Positions 53,054-62,147 of a DNA stretch of 64,000 nucleotides are shown here, in pieces (within the stretch, counting starts at the first letter, position 1; every line of letters starts with the position of its first letter). A model generated the notes under the pieces. That model had not been told where the DNA came from, ran no database searches, and saw only the letters and a list, made by a program, of their open reading frames with translations. Source of the DNA: Donghicola eburneus (GTDB lineage Bacteria > Pseudomonadota > Alphaproteobacteria > Rhodobacterales > Rhodobacteraceae); the NCBI RefSeq assembly GCF_900115865.1, contig NZ_FOXY01000011.1, forward strand, positions 53,992 to 117,991, in the 5' to 3' direction. A program made the position numbers and the translations under genes.

Positions 53054-54172
53054 ATGAAAAAGGCTTTGATCACTGGTGTGACCGGTCAAGACGGCTCCTA
53101 TTTGGCGGAATTCCTTCTTGAGAAGGGGTACGAAGTACACGGCATTAAGCGCCGTGCCTCGCTTTTCAATACTCAGCGCATCGACCAGATTTACCAAGAT
53201 CCTCATGTCACCAATGCGCAATTCAAGCTGCACTATGGTGATCTGACGGACACGTCGAACTTGACCCGTATTCTTCAGGAAGTTCAGCCGGATGAGGTTT
53301 ATAACCTCGGTGCTCAGTCCCACGTCGCGGTGAGCTTTGAAGCGCCTGAATACACTGCTGATGTCGATGCCACCGGGACGCTGCGCCTGCTCGAGGCGAT
53401 CCGTTTCTTGGGCATGGAGAAGACTACACGTTTTTATCAGGCGTCGACGTCCGAACTGTACGGCTTGGTTCAGGAAATCCCGCAGAAAGAGACCACACCG
53501 TTCCACCCGCGGTCGCCTTATGCTGTCGCGAAGATGTACGCCTATTGGATCACCGTGAACTACCGCGAAGCCTATGGGATGTATGCTTGCAACGGCATCC
53601 TGTTTAACCACGAAAGCCCCCGCCGCGGTGAGACCTTCGTGACGCGCAAGATCACCCGTGGTTTGGCCAATATCGCACAGGGCCTCGAGCCGTGCCTTTA
53701 CATGGGCAACATCGACAGCCTTCGTGACTGGGGCCATGCCAAAGATTATGTGCGTATGCAGTGGATGATGCTGCAACAAGACGTAGCGGATGATTTTGTC
53801 ATTGCGACAGGCGTCCAGTACTCTGTGCGTGAATTCATCACGTGGACTGCCAAAGAGCTTGGAATCTCCTTGGAGTTTACCGGTGAAGGTGTAGATGAGA
53901 TTGCAACCATTACAGCCATCGAAGGGGACATGGCACCGGCCCTTAAAGTTGGCGATGTCATTATGCGGATTGACCCGCGTTACTTCCGGCCGGCGGAAGT
54001 GGAAACGCTGTTGGGTGATCCTACGAAGGCAAAAGATAAACTTGGCTGGGTGCCCGAAATTACGGCGCAGGAAATGTGTGCCGAGATGGTGGCCGAGGAT
54101 CTGAAGAACGCGCGCCGTCACGCGCTCTTGAAAGAGCACGGCTACAGCCTGCCCGTTTCGATCGAGAACTAA
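53054..54172 (+). CDS. gmd: GDP-mannose 4,6-dehydratase
   Basis: 372-residue short-chain dehydrogenase-type enzyme that converts GDP-D-mannose to GDP-4-keto-6-deoxy-mannose. The N-terminal NADP site is [20 protein letters not shown], then the GMD hallmark [18 protein letters not shown]. The catalytic YxxxK is in [12 protein letters not shown] and the substrate loop is [20 protein letters not shown]. The protein is full length, but the IS3 element ends about 9 bp before the ATG and no ribosome site is present, so the native promoter and leader appear displaced. Confidence 0.95.
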   Translation: MKKALITGVTGQDGSYLAEFLLEKGYEVHGIKRRASLFNTQRIDQIYQDPHVTNAQFKLHYGDLTDTSNLTRILQEVQPDEVYNLGAQSHVAVSFEAPEYTADVDATGTLRLLEAIRFLGMEKTTRFYQASTSELYGLVQEIPQKETTPFHPRSPYAVAKMYAYWITVNYREAYGMYACNGILFNHESPRRGETFVTRKITRGLANIAQGLEPCLYMGNIDSLRDWGHAKDYVRMQWMMLQQDVADDFVIATGVQYSVREFITWTAKELGISLEFTGEGVDEIATITAIEGDMAPALKVGDVIMRIDPRYFRPAEVETLLGDPTKAKDKLGWVPEITAQEMCAEMVAEDLKNARRHALLKEHGYSLPVSIEN

Positions 54173-54179
54173 CGTTTGT

Positions 54180-54207
54180 AGCCCGCCGTATTCTGGCGGG
54201 CTTTTTT
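54180..54207 (+). terminator. intrinsic terminator between gmd and fcl
   Basis: AGCCCGCC and GGCGGGCT form an 8-bp stem with a 7-nt loop (GTATTCT), followed by six T residues. It is only 7 bp after the gmd stop and about 30 bp before fcl, so it should reduce read-through into fcl and manC. Confidence 0.75.
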
Positions 54208-54236
54208 ACTACCTTTTCAAAGAACGGGACTTCATC

Positions 54237-55208
54237 GTGCAAAAGATTTTTGTAGCGGGACACCGCGGAATGGTCGGAGGCGCGATCCTCCGGAACCTGC
54301 AGGCCCGCAAAGACACGGGCGAAGACATTACGCTGATCACGCGCACCCACGCCGAGTTGGACCTGACAAGCCAGGCGGCTGTTGCGGAGTTCATGCAAGC
54401 AGAAAAACCCGACGTGGTCATCCTGGCGGCGGCCAAGGTGGGCGGCATTCACGCGAACAACACCTACCCGGCCGAGTTCATTTACCAGAACCTGATGATG
54501 GAGTGTAACGTCATCCATCAAGCCTTTGCCGCGGGTGTCAAAAAGCTGCTTCAGCTTGGCTCTAGCTGCATCTATCCAAAGCATGCAGAGCAGCCGATGA
54601 CCGAGGCGGCTTTGCTGACAGGCACACTCGAGCCGACAAACGAGCCTTATGCCATTGCCAAGATCGCGGGGATCAAGCTCTGCGAGAGCTACAACCGCCA
54701 GTACGGCGTAGATTACCGTTCGGTAATGCCGACCAATCTCTATGGCCCAGGCGACAACTTCCATCCGGAAAACTCGCATGTGTTACCCGCGCTGATCCGC
54801 CGTTTCCACGAGGCTGCTCAAAACGGTACCGAAGAGGTTGTGATCTGGGGGTCGGGCAAGCCCATGCGCGAGTTCCTGCATGTGGATGACATGGCCGAGG
54901 CCTCGCTCTTTGTGCTTGATCTCGACAAAGGTATCTACGACGCAAATACCGAGCCAATGCTCTCGCATATCAACGTGGGCACCGGGACCGATATCACCAT
55001 CCTTGACCTTGCGAAGCTGGTTGCAAAAGTCACGGGCTACGAGGGCAAAATCTCTAACGACCCATCCAAGCCCGACGGCACTATGAAGAAGCTCATGGAT
55101 GTCAGCCGCCTCGAGAAGATGGGCTGGAAAGCGCGCGTCGGCCTCGAAGAGGGTGTCGCCGAAACCTATCAGTGGTTCCTTGAGAACCAAGACAATTTCC
55201 GTCGCTGA
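54237..55208 (+). CDS. fcl: GDP-L-fucose synthase
   Basis: 323-residue epimerase/reductase that completes GDP-L-fucose synthesis from the Gmd product. The NADP site is [12 protein letters not shown], followed by [20 protein letters not shown], a GDP-fucose synthase signature. The catalytic Ser is in [15 protein letters not shown] and YxxxK in [16 protein letters not shown]. The start is a GTG at 54237 with a weak ribosome site. manC follows 18 bp after the stop. Confidence 0.94.
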   Translation: MQKIFVAGHRGMVGGAILRNLQARKDTGEDITLITRTHAELDLTSQAAVAEFMQAEKPDVVILAAAKVGGIHANNTYPAEFIYQNLMMECNVIHQAFAAGVKKLLQLGSSCIYPKHAEQPMTEAALLTGTLEPTNEPYAIAKIAGIKLCESYNRQYGVDYRSVMPTNLYGPGDNFHPENSHVLPALIRRFHEAAQNGTEEVVIWGSGKPMREFLHVDDMAEASLFVLDLDKGIYDANTEPMLSHINVGTGTDITILDLAKLVAKVTGYEGKISNDPSKPDGTMKKLMDVSRLEKMGWKARVGLEEGVAETYQWFLENQDNFRR

Positions 55209-55226
55209 TCTCACAAGCCTAGAGTA

Positions 55227-56681
55227 ATGACTTTGAATAAATCCATTTACCCCGTTCTTCTTTGTGGCGGCTCCGGCACGCGCCTTTGGCCGCTGAGCCG
55301 CAAATCCTATCCCAAGCAATTTGCCCGGCTGACCGGTGACGAGAGCTTGTTCCAAGCCTCGGCCAAGCGTTTTGCCGGTGCGGCCTTCAAGGCACCGACG
55401 GTCATCACTGGCGCTGACTTCCGTTTTATCGTCCTTGAGCAGCTCGCAGCGGTTGAAATCGCACCGGCTGCGACGCTGATCGAGCCTGAGGGCCGCAATA
55501 CAGCGCCCGCGATCCTCGCCACCGCGCTTGTTCTGGACGCCGAAGAGAGTGGCGCGCTGATGCTTGTCGCCCCGTCGGACCATGTTATTCCCGACGCGGA
55601 ACGCTTCCGCGAGGCTGTCATCGCCGCGGCTCCTGTTGCTGAAGCGGGCAATCTTGTGACCTTTGGCATCAAGCCTGATCGTCCCGAAACCGGATATGGC
55701 TGGCTCGCTCTGTCAGAGCGGCCCGATGTGGACTTCGCACCAGTGCCTCAGGCGCTGAAAGGGTTCGTTGAAAAGCCCACGCTTGAGACTGCGCAGAAGC
55801 TGTTTGATGGCGGCGAACACCTGTGGAACGCGGGCATCTTCATGTTCTCGACCACAGCGATCATCGAAGCCTTTGAAAAACACGCCCCCGACATGCTGGC
55901 CCATGCACAGCGCGCTGTGGAGGAGGCAGAAAAAGACCTCGGCTTCACCCGTCTTGCCCCCGAGCCTTGGGCACAACTCGAGGACATCTCGATCGACTAC
56001 GCGGTTCTCGAGAAGGCCGAGAACCTGTCGGTCGTGCCCTATGGCGGCGTTTGGTCTGACTTGGGCGGCTGGGATGCGGTTTGGCGCGAGAGCGATCTGG
56101 ACGAGAGCGGCGTTGCCACCAGCGGTCCTGCCACGGCCATCGAATGTGATGACACACTCCTTCGCGCTGAAACCGAGAGCCAAGAGCTGGTCGGGATCGG
56201 CCTGAAAGACGTCATCGCTGTCGCGATGCCGGACGCGGTGCTCGTCGCCCACAAAGATCGGGCACAAGAGGTGAAGAAGGCTGTCGCCGCGCTAAAAGCC
56301 AAAGGCGCCTCGCAAGCGGAAACCCTGCCCCGCGACTACCGCCCTTGGGGGTGGTACGAAAGCCTGGTCGTCGGACGCCGCTTCCAAGTAAAGCGTATCC
56401 ACGTCCATCCAGGCGCAGCGCTATCTCTGCAGTCCCACCACCACCGCTCTGAGCATTGGATCGTGGTCGAGGGCACCGCGAAGGTGACCATCGACGAGAC
56501 CGTCCAGCTTGTGACGGAAAACCAGTCCGTCTACATCCCCCTCGGCGCCGTCCACCGGATGGAAAACCCGGGTAAAGTCCCCATGGTCCTGATCGAAGTT
56601 CAGACCGGCTCTTACCTCGGTGAAGATGACATTATCCGCTACGAAGATATCTACGCTCGCGGACAAGGCGCTAAGGGGTAA
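55227..56681 (+). CDS. manC: mannose-1-phosphate guanylyltransferase / mannose-6-phosphate isomerase
   Basis: 484-residue bifunctional enzyme giving GDP-mannose for gmd. The N-terminal nucleotidyltransferase has LCGGSGTRLWPLSRKSYPKQ; the sugar-binding EGRNTAPAILATAL and FVEKPTLETAQKL are present. The C-terminal cupin of type II phosphomannose isomerase has HVHPGAALSLQSHHHRSEHW with metal-binding histidines. With gmd and fcl it forms a GDP-L-fucose pathway for capsule, exopolysaccharide or LPS. Confidence 0.94.
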   Translation: MTLNKSIYPVLLCGGSGTRLWPLSRKSYPKQFARLTGDESLFQASAKRFAGAAFKAPTVITGADFRFIVLEQLAAVEIAPAATLIEPEGRNTAPAILATALVLDAEESGALMLVAPSDHVIPDAERFREAVIAAAPVAEAGNLVTFGIKPDRPETGYGWLALSERPDVDFAPVPQALKGFVEKPTLETAQKLFDGGEHLWNAGIFMFSTTAIIEAFEKHAPDMLAHAQRAVEEAEKDLGFTRLAPEPWAQLEDISIDYAVLEKAENLSVVPYGGVWSDLGGWDAVWRESDLDESGVATSGPATAIECDDTLLRAETESQELVGIGLKDVIAVAMPDAVLVAHKDRAQEVKKAVAALKAKGASQAETLPRDYRPWGWYESLVVGRRFQVKRIHVHPGAALSLQSHHHRSEHWIVVEGTAKVTIDETVQLVTENQSVYIPLGAVHRMENPGKVPMVLIEVQTGSYLGEDDIIRYEDIYARGQGAKG

Positions 56682-56704
56682 AATCCTTCCAACGCAGTTT
56701 ATTT

Positions 56705-56737
56705 GCGGGGCCGGATGAAGAGTGCGGCCCCGCTTTT
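56705..56737 (+). terminator. intrinsic terminator after manC
   Basis: GCGGGGCCG (56705-56713) and CGGCCCCGC (56725-56733) form a perfect 9-bp GC-rich stem with an 11-nt loop, followed by TTTT. Confidence 0.8.
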
Positions 56738-56894
56738 AGGAGTTGTCTACGGATTTCAGGGATCTGCGTAAGCCTGAACAGTTTGCTGCGAAGGTTTTAG
56801 TCAGTCGAGGTGCCTAATCTTCTCTCTGAGCCGATCATCCTATTACTATTTACTCTGGAAAATCCGTAATCAAGCCTTTTAGGGTAGGCCTTAC

Positions 56895-58190
56895 TTAAAC
56901 AAGCATCATGTTCAGCGCGAACATTGTCGTATCGCGAATTTCTAAGGTGTCACTATCCGAGAAAGATAGAAGTACGCCTGATTCAAACTCGGTGGCATAG
57001 CTGTCCAGATCAGAACGGATGTCGTCGTTGGTTAGACCGTCGAACTCAATGATGAGCAGGTCAGTCACTTCAGCGTCGTAAATGATGTCTGAGCCTTGGC
57101 TGTAGATAAAGGTATCCCCGCCAGAACCACCATAGAGGCTGTCGTTTCCAGCGCCGCCATGCAGCGTGTCGCGTCCCGCTTGGCCAAGAAGCAAATCATT
57201 GCCTTGCTCGCCAAAGATGTTGTCATCGCCTTTGCCGCCATAAGCCTTGTCACTACCTGTGCCGAGCTTGATCGTGTCGCGGCCACCATTTCCGCGGACT
57301 TTGTCACGCGCGCCGCCGCTGTCGATTTCGTCGGAACCAGCCCCGCCTTGGATAAGGTCTCTTCCCTGCCAGCCGTCGATGCGGTCAGCACCGCCTCCAC
57401 CAAGGAGTTTGTCATCACCGGTGGAGCCTACGAGCCAATCCGATCCTCCGGACCCGCGCAGCGTATCGTTGCCGTTATCTCCGAAAAGGGTGTCGTCTCC
57501 TGTCCCACCGATTAATAGGTCGTGACCCCCGCCGCCATTCAGCCAATCATTGCCACCAGCACCGTGCAACGTGTCGCTTTCGTCTTGACCGCTGACGAAG
57601 TCCATTCCGCTATCACCGCGCCAATTAATTCCCGGCGCGTCTGGTTCGCTGATTCCGCCTTCCTCATAATATCGAAGCATCTCCCATGTATCGTAGCTCA
57701 GACCCGAGCTGGGGATTGTGGCAGGCCCGACTTCAGATACGTAATTTTCGTACATGGACAGTTCATCGCCTTCAATCTCCAGAAGCAAAGTGTGCCGGTA
57801 GCCATCGCTGACGACTGGAGTGTATTCGAACTCCAGTACCTGTGTGCGGAAGCGGTCGTCGGGGGCACCGCCGTCTGTCACTTCGGCAAGGTAAAATTCA
57901 CCCTTTAAGGTGATTTGCAATGCGCCCGGTGAACCATCCGCCGCAGAGTCGCCGCCAAGATTCAGGCTCTCGCTCAGAAAGTTTGAAGAGACACTCGAAT
58001 AGGTTGCGCCGCTGCCCCATGTATTCAGAAACCCGACATCCAGAGAGGCGCTGTTACTTTCGCGCTGAAGATCGAGCTGTCCCCAGTAGATTTGCGAATA
58101 GATTGTGAGGTGATCGTATGACTTTTGAACAAGCGATCCGTCGGTATCCCAAGCTCCAGTAGTGACGTCGAAGGTGGTAAAGTAGTACAT
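56895..58190 (-). CDS. RTX-type calcium-binding protein
   Basis: 431 residues. Residues about 190-360 hold a long series of RTX nonapeptides (GGGGHDLLIGGTGDDTLFG, GGAGSDEIDS, GEQGNDLLLGQAGRD), giving a larger beta-roll than the RTX protein at 8610-9749. The N-terminal 170 residues are beta-rich with an aromatic start (MYYFTTFDVTTGAWDTDG) and no recognised domain. The C-terminal 50 residues end in the aliphatic MFALNMMLV, as expected of a type I secretion signal. ATG 58190 is preferred over a TTG at 58235. It is divergent from the AcoR-like gene. Confidence 0.83.
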   Translation of the reverse strand: MYYFTTFDVTTGAWDTDGSLVQKSYDHLTIYSQIYWGQLDLQRESNSASLDVGFLNTWGSGATYSSVSSNFLSESLNLGGDSAADGSPGALQITLKGEFYLAEVTDGGAPDDRFRTQVLEFEYTPVVSDGYRHTLLLEIEGDELSMYENYVSEVGPATIPSSGLSYDTWEMLRYYEEGGISEPDAPGINWRGDSGMDFVSGQDESDTLHGAGGNDWLNGGGGHDLLIGGTGDDTLFGDNGNDTLRGSGGSDWLVGSTGDDKLLGGGGADRIDGWQGRDLIQGGAGSDEIDSGGARDKVRGNGGRDTIKLGTGSDKAYGGKGDDNIFGEQGNDLLLGQAGRDTLHGGAGNDSLYGGSGGDTFIYSQGSDIIYDAEVTDLLIIEFDGLTNDDIRSDLDSYATEFESGVLLSFSDSDTLEIRDTTMFALNMMLV

Positions 58191-58413
58191 TCTGGCTCGC
58201 TTGTTGGAAACTTCATCGCAGGTCGGGGCGTGCAATCAAAGATAGCATTGCGTCACGCAGCCTTAATCTTTGGGTAGTTTGGCGTCCAGTGCAGCGTGGG
58301 CTTGGCTGACGACTCCAGAGCGAGAGCGATTGGCAGGCCTTCGCTTAGAACGAAAGTTGGAGACGGATTCTCTGCAGTTCTCGCCTATGCTGTCGCGCGG
58401 GGAGGAGAACGCG

Positions 58414-60135
58414 ATGGGAGATGTGCGGCACGTTCAGGAAATCGAGCAAGTCCTCGGAGGCGGCGCGACGGGGCGGGATAGCTTTGTTTCGGCGTCGTGG
58501 CGACGGTGTGTTGAGCTATATGGCATGGACCCGACGCGGACCGATCCTGCGCATATTGTTACCGAGATGGAGTTGCGCGAGCATCGCAAGCAAGCTGAAT
58601 GGCTGATCGGCGCGGCGCGCTCTGGGTTGCAAAGCCTGTTCCGGCAGGTTGCGGGGCAGAACTACGTGCTGTTGCTGACCGATGCCAAAGGGGTCTGTGT
58701 CGACTTCTTTGGCGATGATCTTTTCGTAGATGATCTGCGCAGTGCGGGGCTTTATCTGGGGTCGAACTGGTCAGAAGATCTGGCGGGCACTTGCGGGGTA
58801 GGGGCCTGCATCGTGACCGAGGAGCCTGTGACAGTCCATCAGGATGACCACTTCGGGAATGCTCATACTCGGCTGTCCTGCACGGCGGCGCCGATCTTTG
58901 ACAGCTTGGGGCAGTTGGCAGCAGTGCTGGATATTTCGCTGCTGCGGTCCCCGACGCCAAAGAGCAGCCAGAACTTGGCTATGAATCTTGTGACGTCCGC
59001 CGCGCGGCGGGTGGAAATGGCGAACCTTATGGCAGAGAGCCGTCGGGACTGGGTGCTCCGGTTGTCTTCTAGCCCAGAGTTTCTGGATGTGGACCCAGAG
59101 GCGGCGGTGCGGCTCGATGGGTCAGGGCGGGTTATTGGCTACACCCGCGGGGCGCGCCCGCTGTTTCCCGATGGCGCGGCGATCATTGGGCAGCGGATTG
59201 AAGAGGCTTTGGGTTTGTCCGTCGATGATCTGCCCGATCTGATGCGCGACCGTCCGACCGAAGAGCGAATTGTTGAGATGCGGGATGGCGGTGCGCTGTT
59301 CGGACACGCTATTGCCCCGCAAACCACGCGGACAGCGCGGCCCGCACGCCAAAGTGGGGCAGTCGCGGGTTTGTCTGGCGGCGATCCGGTAATGACGCGG
59401 CTTTTGCAGCAGGCCGAGAAGATCGCCCGCACCAGTGTTCCTGTGATGATCACAGGCGAGACGGGAACGGGGAAGACCAAGCTGGCGCGGGCGCTGCATA
59501 TGGCGAGCGGGGCCAACGGCTTTGTCAGTTTGGAGTGTTCGATGATCACACCGGACGGGCTGATCCATCTACAAAAACAGATATGCGGGGCGACCTCGCT
59601 GCTGCTGCGCAGGATCGAGGAATTGCCAGAAGCCTGTGCCGCGCCATTGACCGCTTTGCTGGACTCGGCACCAGATTTGCGACCCTTGGTGACCAGTTGT
59701 TTGCCTGTTGCTGAGCTTGATCTGCCACGCCCGCTGTTTCATCGGTTGACGGGAAGCGTTTTGGCCATTCCGCCTTTGCGGCAGCGCCAAGACCTTGGCT
59801 GGTTGGTCGAGCGGATCCTTCGCAGACGCACGGCCGAGGAGGTACGGCTGTCGCCTTCGGCGCGGGCGGATTTGTTAGGGCGCTCATGGTCAGGCAATCT
59901 GCGGGAACTAGAGCAGGTGCTTGATGTGGCCTTGGCGATGGCCGAGGGCAATGTGATCGACCTGACCGACTTGCCCGCCCCTGTCGAGGAGCGCAGCGCA
60001 GAACCCGAGGAGTCGCTGGAGCAAATCATGGATGCCTGCGAGTGGAATATGTCCCGCGCTGCGCGCCGATTGGGCGTGAACCGCTCGACTGTACTGCGGC
60101 GTCTGCGCAAAGCGGGGTTGCAGCCGCCCACCTGA
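58414..60135 (+). CDS. AcoR-like regulator with degenerate AAA+ domain
   Basis: 573 residues built like AcoR-type activators. A GAF-like sensor domain covers about 60-190 (LGSNWSEDLAGTCGVGACIV, then HEDH-type VHQDDHFGNAHTRLSCTAAP). An AAA+ region begins near 330, and a Fis-type HTH ends the protein (EWNMSRAARRLGVNRSTVLR). Walker A is intact (GETGTGKT, about 347-354). The Walker B site reads LLLRRIEELP where LFLDEIGELP is usual, and the GAFTGA sigma-54 contact loop is missing, with Walker A and B about 20 residues too close. It probably does not activate sigma-54. ATG 58414 follows GGAGGAG. Confidence 0.85.
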   Translation: MGDVRHVQEIEQVLGGGATGRDSFVSASWRRCVELYGMDPTRTDPAHIVTEMELREHRKQAEWLIGAARSGLQSLFRQVAGQNYVLLLTDAKGVCVDFFGDDLFVDDLRSAGLYLGSNWSEDLAGTCGVGACIVTEEPVTVHQDDHFGNAHTRLSCTAAPIFDSLGQLAAVLDISLLRSPTPKSSQNLAMNLVTSAARRVEMANLMAESRRDWVLRLSSSPEFLDVDPEAAVRLDGSGRVIGYTRGARPLFPDGAAIIGQRIEEALGLSVDDLPDLMRDRPTEERIVEMRDGGALFGHAIAPQTTRTARPARQSGAVAGLSGGDPVMTRLLQQAEKIARTSVPVMITGETGTGKTKLARALHMASGANGFVSLECSMITPDGLIHLQKQICGATSLLLRRIEELPEACAAPLTALLDSAPDLRPLVTSCLPVAELDLPRPLFHRLTGSVLAIPPLRQRQDLGWLVERILRRRTAEEVRLSPSARADLLGRSWSGNLRELEQVLDVALAMAEGNVIDLTDLPAPVEERSAEPEESLEQIMDACEWNMSRAARRLGVNRSTVLRRLRKAGLQPPT

Positions 60136-60147
60136 TCTGTTGCGCGG

Positions 60148-60163
60148 TGTTGCGCGCGCAACA
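60148..60163. promoter_or_regulatory. palindromic candidate binding site for the AcoR-like regulator
   Basis: TGTTGCGCGCGCAACA is a perfect 16-bp palindrome of the TGT-N10-ACA form used by several NtrC-family activators. It is 112 bp upstream of the monooxygenase-like gene. A half-site repeat (TGTTGCGCG) lies just before it at 60138-60146. Confidence 0.55.
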
Positions 60164-60274
60164 TGCCGCGCTGCAGAACCTTTTTTCTGGTCGTAGATCG
60201 CCCCAAAACCCATAGATTGTTGGTCCAACGGGCATCCAAGCTCTTCTCCAAGGACACGCGTAGGAGGAGATGCG

Positions 60275-62074
60275 ATGCTTGATTCAACAGTGACAACCCG
60301 AACGCAAACCGTGCTGGACAGCCTGAACGCCGCGCTAGCCGCAGGTGATATAGGCGCGGTCAAAGACCTGTTCGCCACCGACAGCTACTGGCGTGATCTG
60401 GTTGCGGTGACATGGAACCTGAAGACTGTCGAAGGCCCCGAAGGCGTGGCCGACATGTTAACTGCGCAGTTGGAACATACCCAGCCGTCGAACTTCGAAC
60501 TACAAGCCGGAGAGATGCCCGCAGAGGAGGGCGGTGTCACAACGGCTTGGGTGACGTTCGAGACCAAGACAGGCCGCGGATGGGGGCTGATGCGTTTGAA
60601 AGACGACCGCATCTGGACCTTGCTAACCGCGCTGCAAGAGCTGAAGGGCTACGAGGAAAATCGCGGGAAACGCCGCCCCATGGGTGCCGAACATGGCGCG
60701 CAGAAAAACCGCAGTAGCTGGCTGGAACGCAAGCAAGCGGAAGAGGCGTCGCTTGGGTATGACACTCAGCCCTACACGGTGATCGTTGGCGGCGGGCAGG
60801 GGGGCATTGCCCTTGGGGCGCGTCTGAAACAGTTGGGCGTGCCGACGATTGTGCTGGATAAACATGACCGCCCCGGGGACCAGTGGCGCAGCCGGTACAA
60901 GTCCCTGTGTCTGCACGACCCGATCTGGTACGACCATCTGCCCTACATCAAATTCCCCGACAACTGGCCCGTGTTCACCCCAAAGGACAAGGTTGGCGAC
61001 TGGCTGGAAATGTACACCAAGGTCATGGAGATCAACTACTGGACCCGCTCCGAGGTCGAGAAGGCGACCTATGACGAGGCGACCGGCAAGTGGAAGGTCG
61101 AGGTTAACCGCGACGGCGAAAAGGTGGTGCTGGAGCCGACCCAACTGGTCATGGCAACAGGCATGTCGGGCAAGCCGAACATTCCAAATTTCCCCGGAAT
61201 GGATACCTTCAAGGGCACGATCCAGCATTCGTCCCAGCACAAAGGCCCCGATGAGTGGACGGGTAAGAAGGTCGTCGTGGTCGGCTCCAACAACTCGGCC
61301 CACGACATCTGCGCCGCGCTATGGGAAGCGGATGCTGACGTGACCATGGTCCAACGGTCCTCGACCCATATTGTGCGGTCGGACAGCCTGATGGATATCG
61401 GTCTTGGCGCGCTCTATTCCGAAGAGGCCGTGGCCAGCGGGATGACCACCGAGAAGGCCGACATGGTCTTTGCGTCCTTACCCTACAAGATCATGCACGA
61501 GTTCCAGATCCCGCTCTATGACCAGATGCGCGAGCGGGATGCCGAGTTCTATGCGGGTCTCGAAAAAGCGGGCTTTGAGCTGGACTGGGGCGACGATGGC
61601 TCGGGTCTGTTCATGAAGTACCTGCGCCGCGGGTCCGGGTACTACATCGACGTGGGCGCCAGCCAGCTGATCATTGATGGCGAGGTGAAGCTCGTCAAAG
61701 GGCAGGTCGATCACTTTGAAGAGGACGCAGTGGTTCTGGCCGATGGCACGCGGCTCGAAGCGGACCTTGTGGTGATGGCGACGGGCTTTGGTTCTATGAA
61801 CGGTTGGGCCGCCGATCTGATCAGCCAAGAGGTTGCGGACAAAGTGGGCAAGGTCTGGGGACTGGGATCGGATACCACCAAAGACCCCGGCCCTTGGGAA
61901 GGCGAGCAGCGCAATATGTGGAAGCCGACTCAGCAAGAGCACCTGTGGTTCCACGGCGGTAACCTGCATCAGTCCCGGCACTATTCGCTGTATCTGGCGC
62001 TGCAGTTGAAAGCGCGGATGGAGGGTCTCGAAACCCCTGTCTACGGCCTCCAAGAGGTGCATCACCTGTCGTGA
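60275..62074 (+). CDS. flavin-dependent monooxygenase-like NAD(P)/FAD oxidoreductase with N-terminal NTF2-like domain
   Basis: 599 residues. Residues about 10-125 form an NTF2/SnoaL-like domain (LNAALAAGDIGAVKDLFATD, then SYWRDLVAVTWNLKTVEG). The remainder is an FMO/Baeyer-Villiger-type flavoprotein: FAD site VIVGGGQGGIALGARL near 169, an ATG motif (VMATGMSGKPNIPNFPG), NADPH site VVVVGSNNSAHDICAAL near 333 and a second ATGF-type motif (VVMATGFGSMNGW). GGAGGAG lies 5 nt before the ATG. It sits between an AcoR-like regulator and a butanediol dehydrogenase-like gene, which suggests ketone or acetoin-type oxidation; the substrate is unknown. Confidence 0.85.
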   Translation: MLDSTVTTRTQTVLDSLNAALAAGDIGAVKDLFATDSYWRDLVAVTWNLKTVEGPEGVADMLTAQLEHTQPSNFELQAGEMPAEEGGVTTAWVTFETKTGRGWGLMRLKDDRIWTLLTALQELKGYEENRGKRRPMGAEHGAQKNRSSWLERKQAEEASLGYDTQPYTVIVGGGQGGIALGARLKQLGVPTIVLDKHDRPGDQWRSRYKSLCLHDPIWYDHLPYIKFPDNWPVFTPKDKVGDWLEMYTKVMEINYWTRSEVEKATYDEATGKWKVEVNRDGEKVVLEPTQLVMATGMSGKPNIPNFPGMDTFKGTIQHSSQHKGPDEWTGKKVVVVGSNNSAHDICAALWEADADVTMVQRSSTHIVRSDSLMDIGLGALYSEEAVASGMTTEKADMVFASLPYKIMHEFQIPLYDQMRERDAEFYAGLEKAGFELDWGDDGSGLFMKYLRRGSGYYIDVGASQLIIDGEVKLVKGQVDHFEEDAVVLADGTRLEADLVVMATGFGSMNGWAADLISQEVADKVGKVWGLGSDTTKDPGPWEGEQRNMWKPTQQEHLWFHGGNLHQSRHYSLYLALQLKARMEGLETPVYGLQEVHHLS

Positions 62075-62147
62075 TGCACTGACGGTCCCCTCGGCGCCTC
62101 TCCTGCGCCGAGGGAATTATTTACTCTAGTGAACATTGGAAAATATG

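Noticed and set aside
57060..57560. Tandem repeats that could suggest a CRISPR or satellite array
   Set aside because: The periodicity is the 27-bp coding of RTX nonapeptides in the minus-strand protein; units are degenerate and have no spacers.
60164..60274. Sigma-54 (-24/-12) promoter before the monooxygenase-like gene
   Set aside because: No GG-N10-GC pair with acceptable consensus was found; near matches have wrong spacing.
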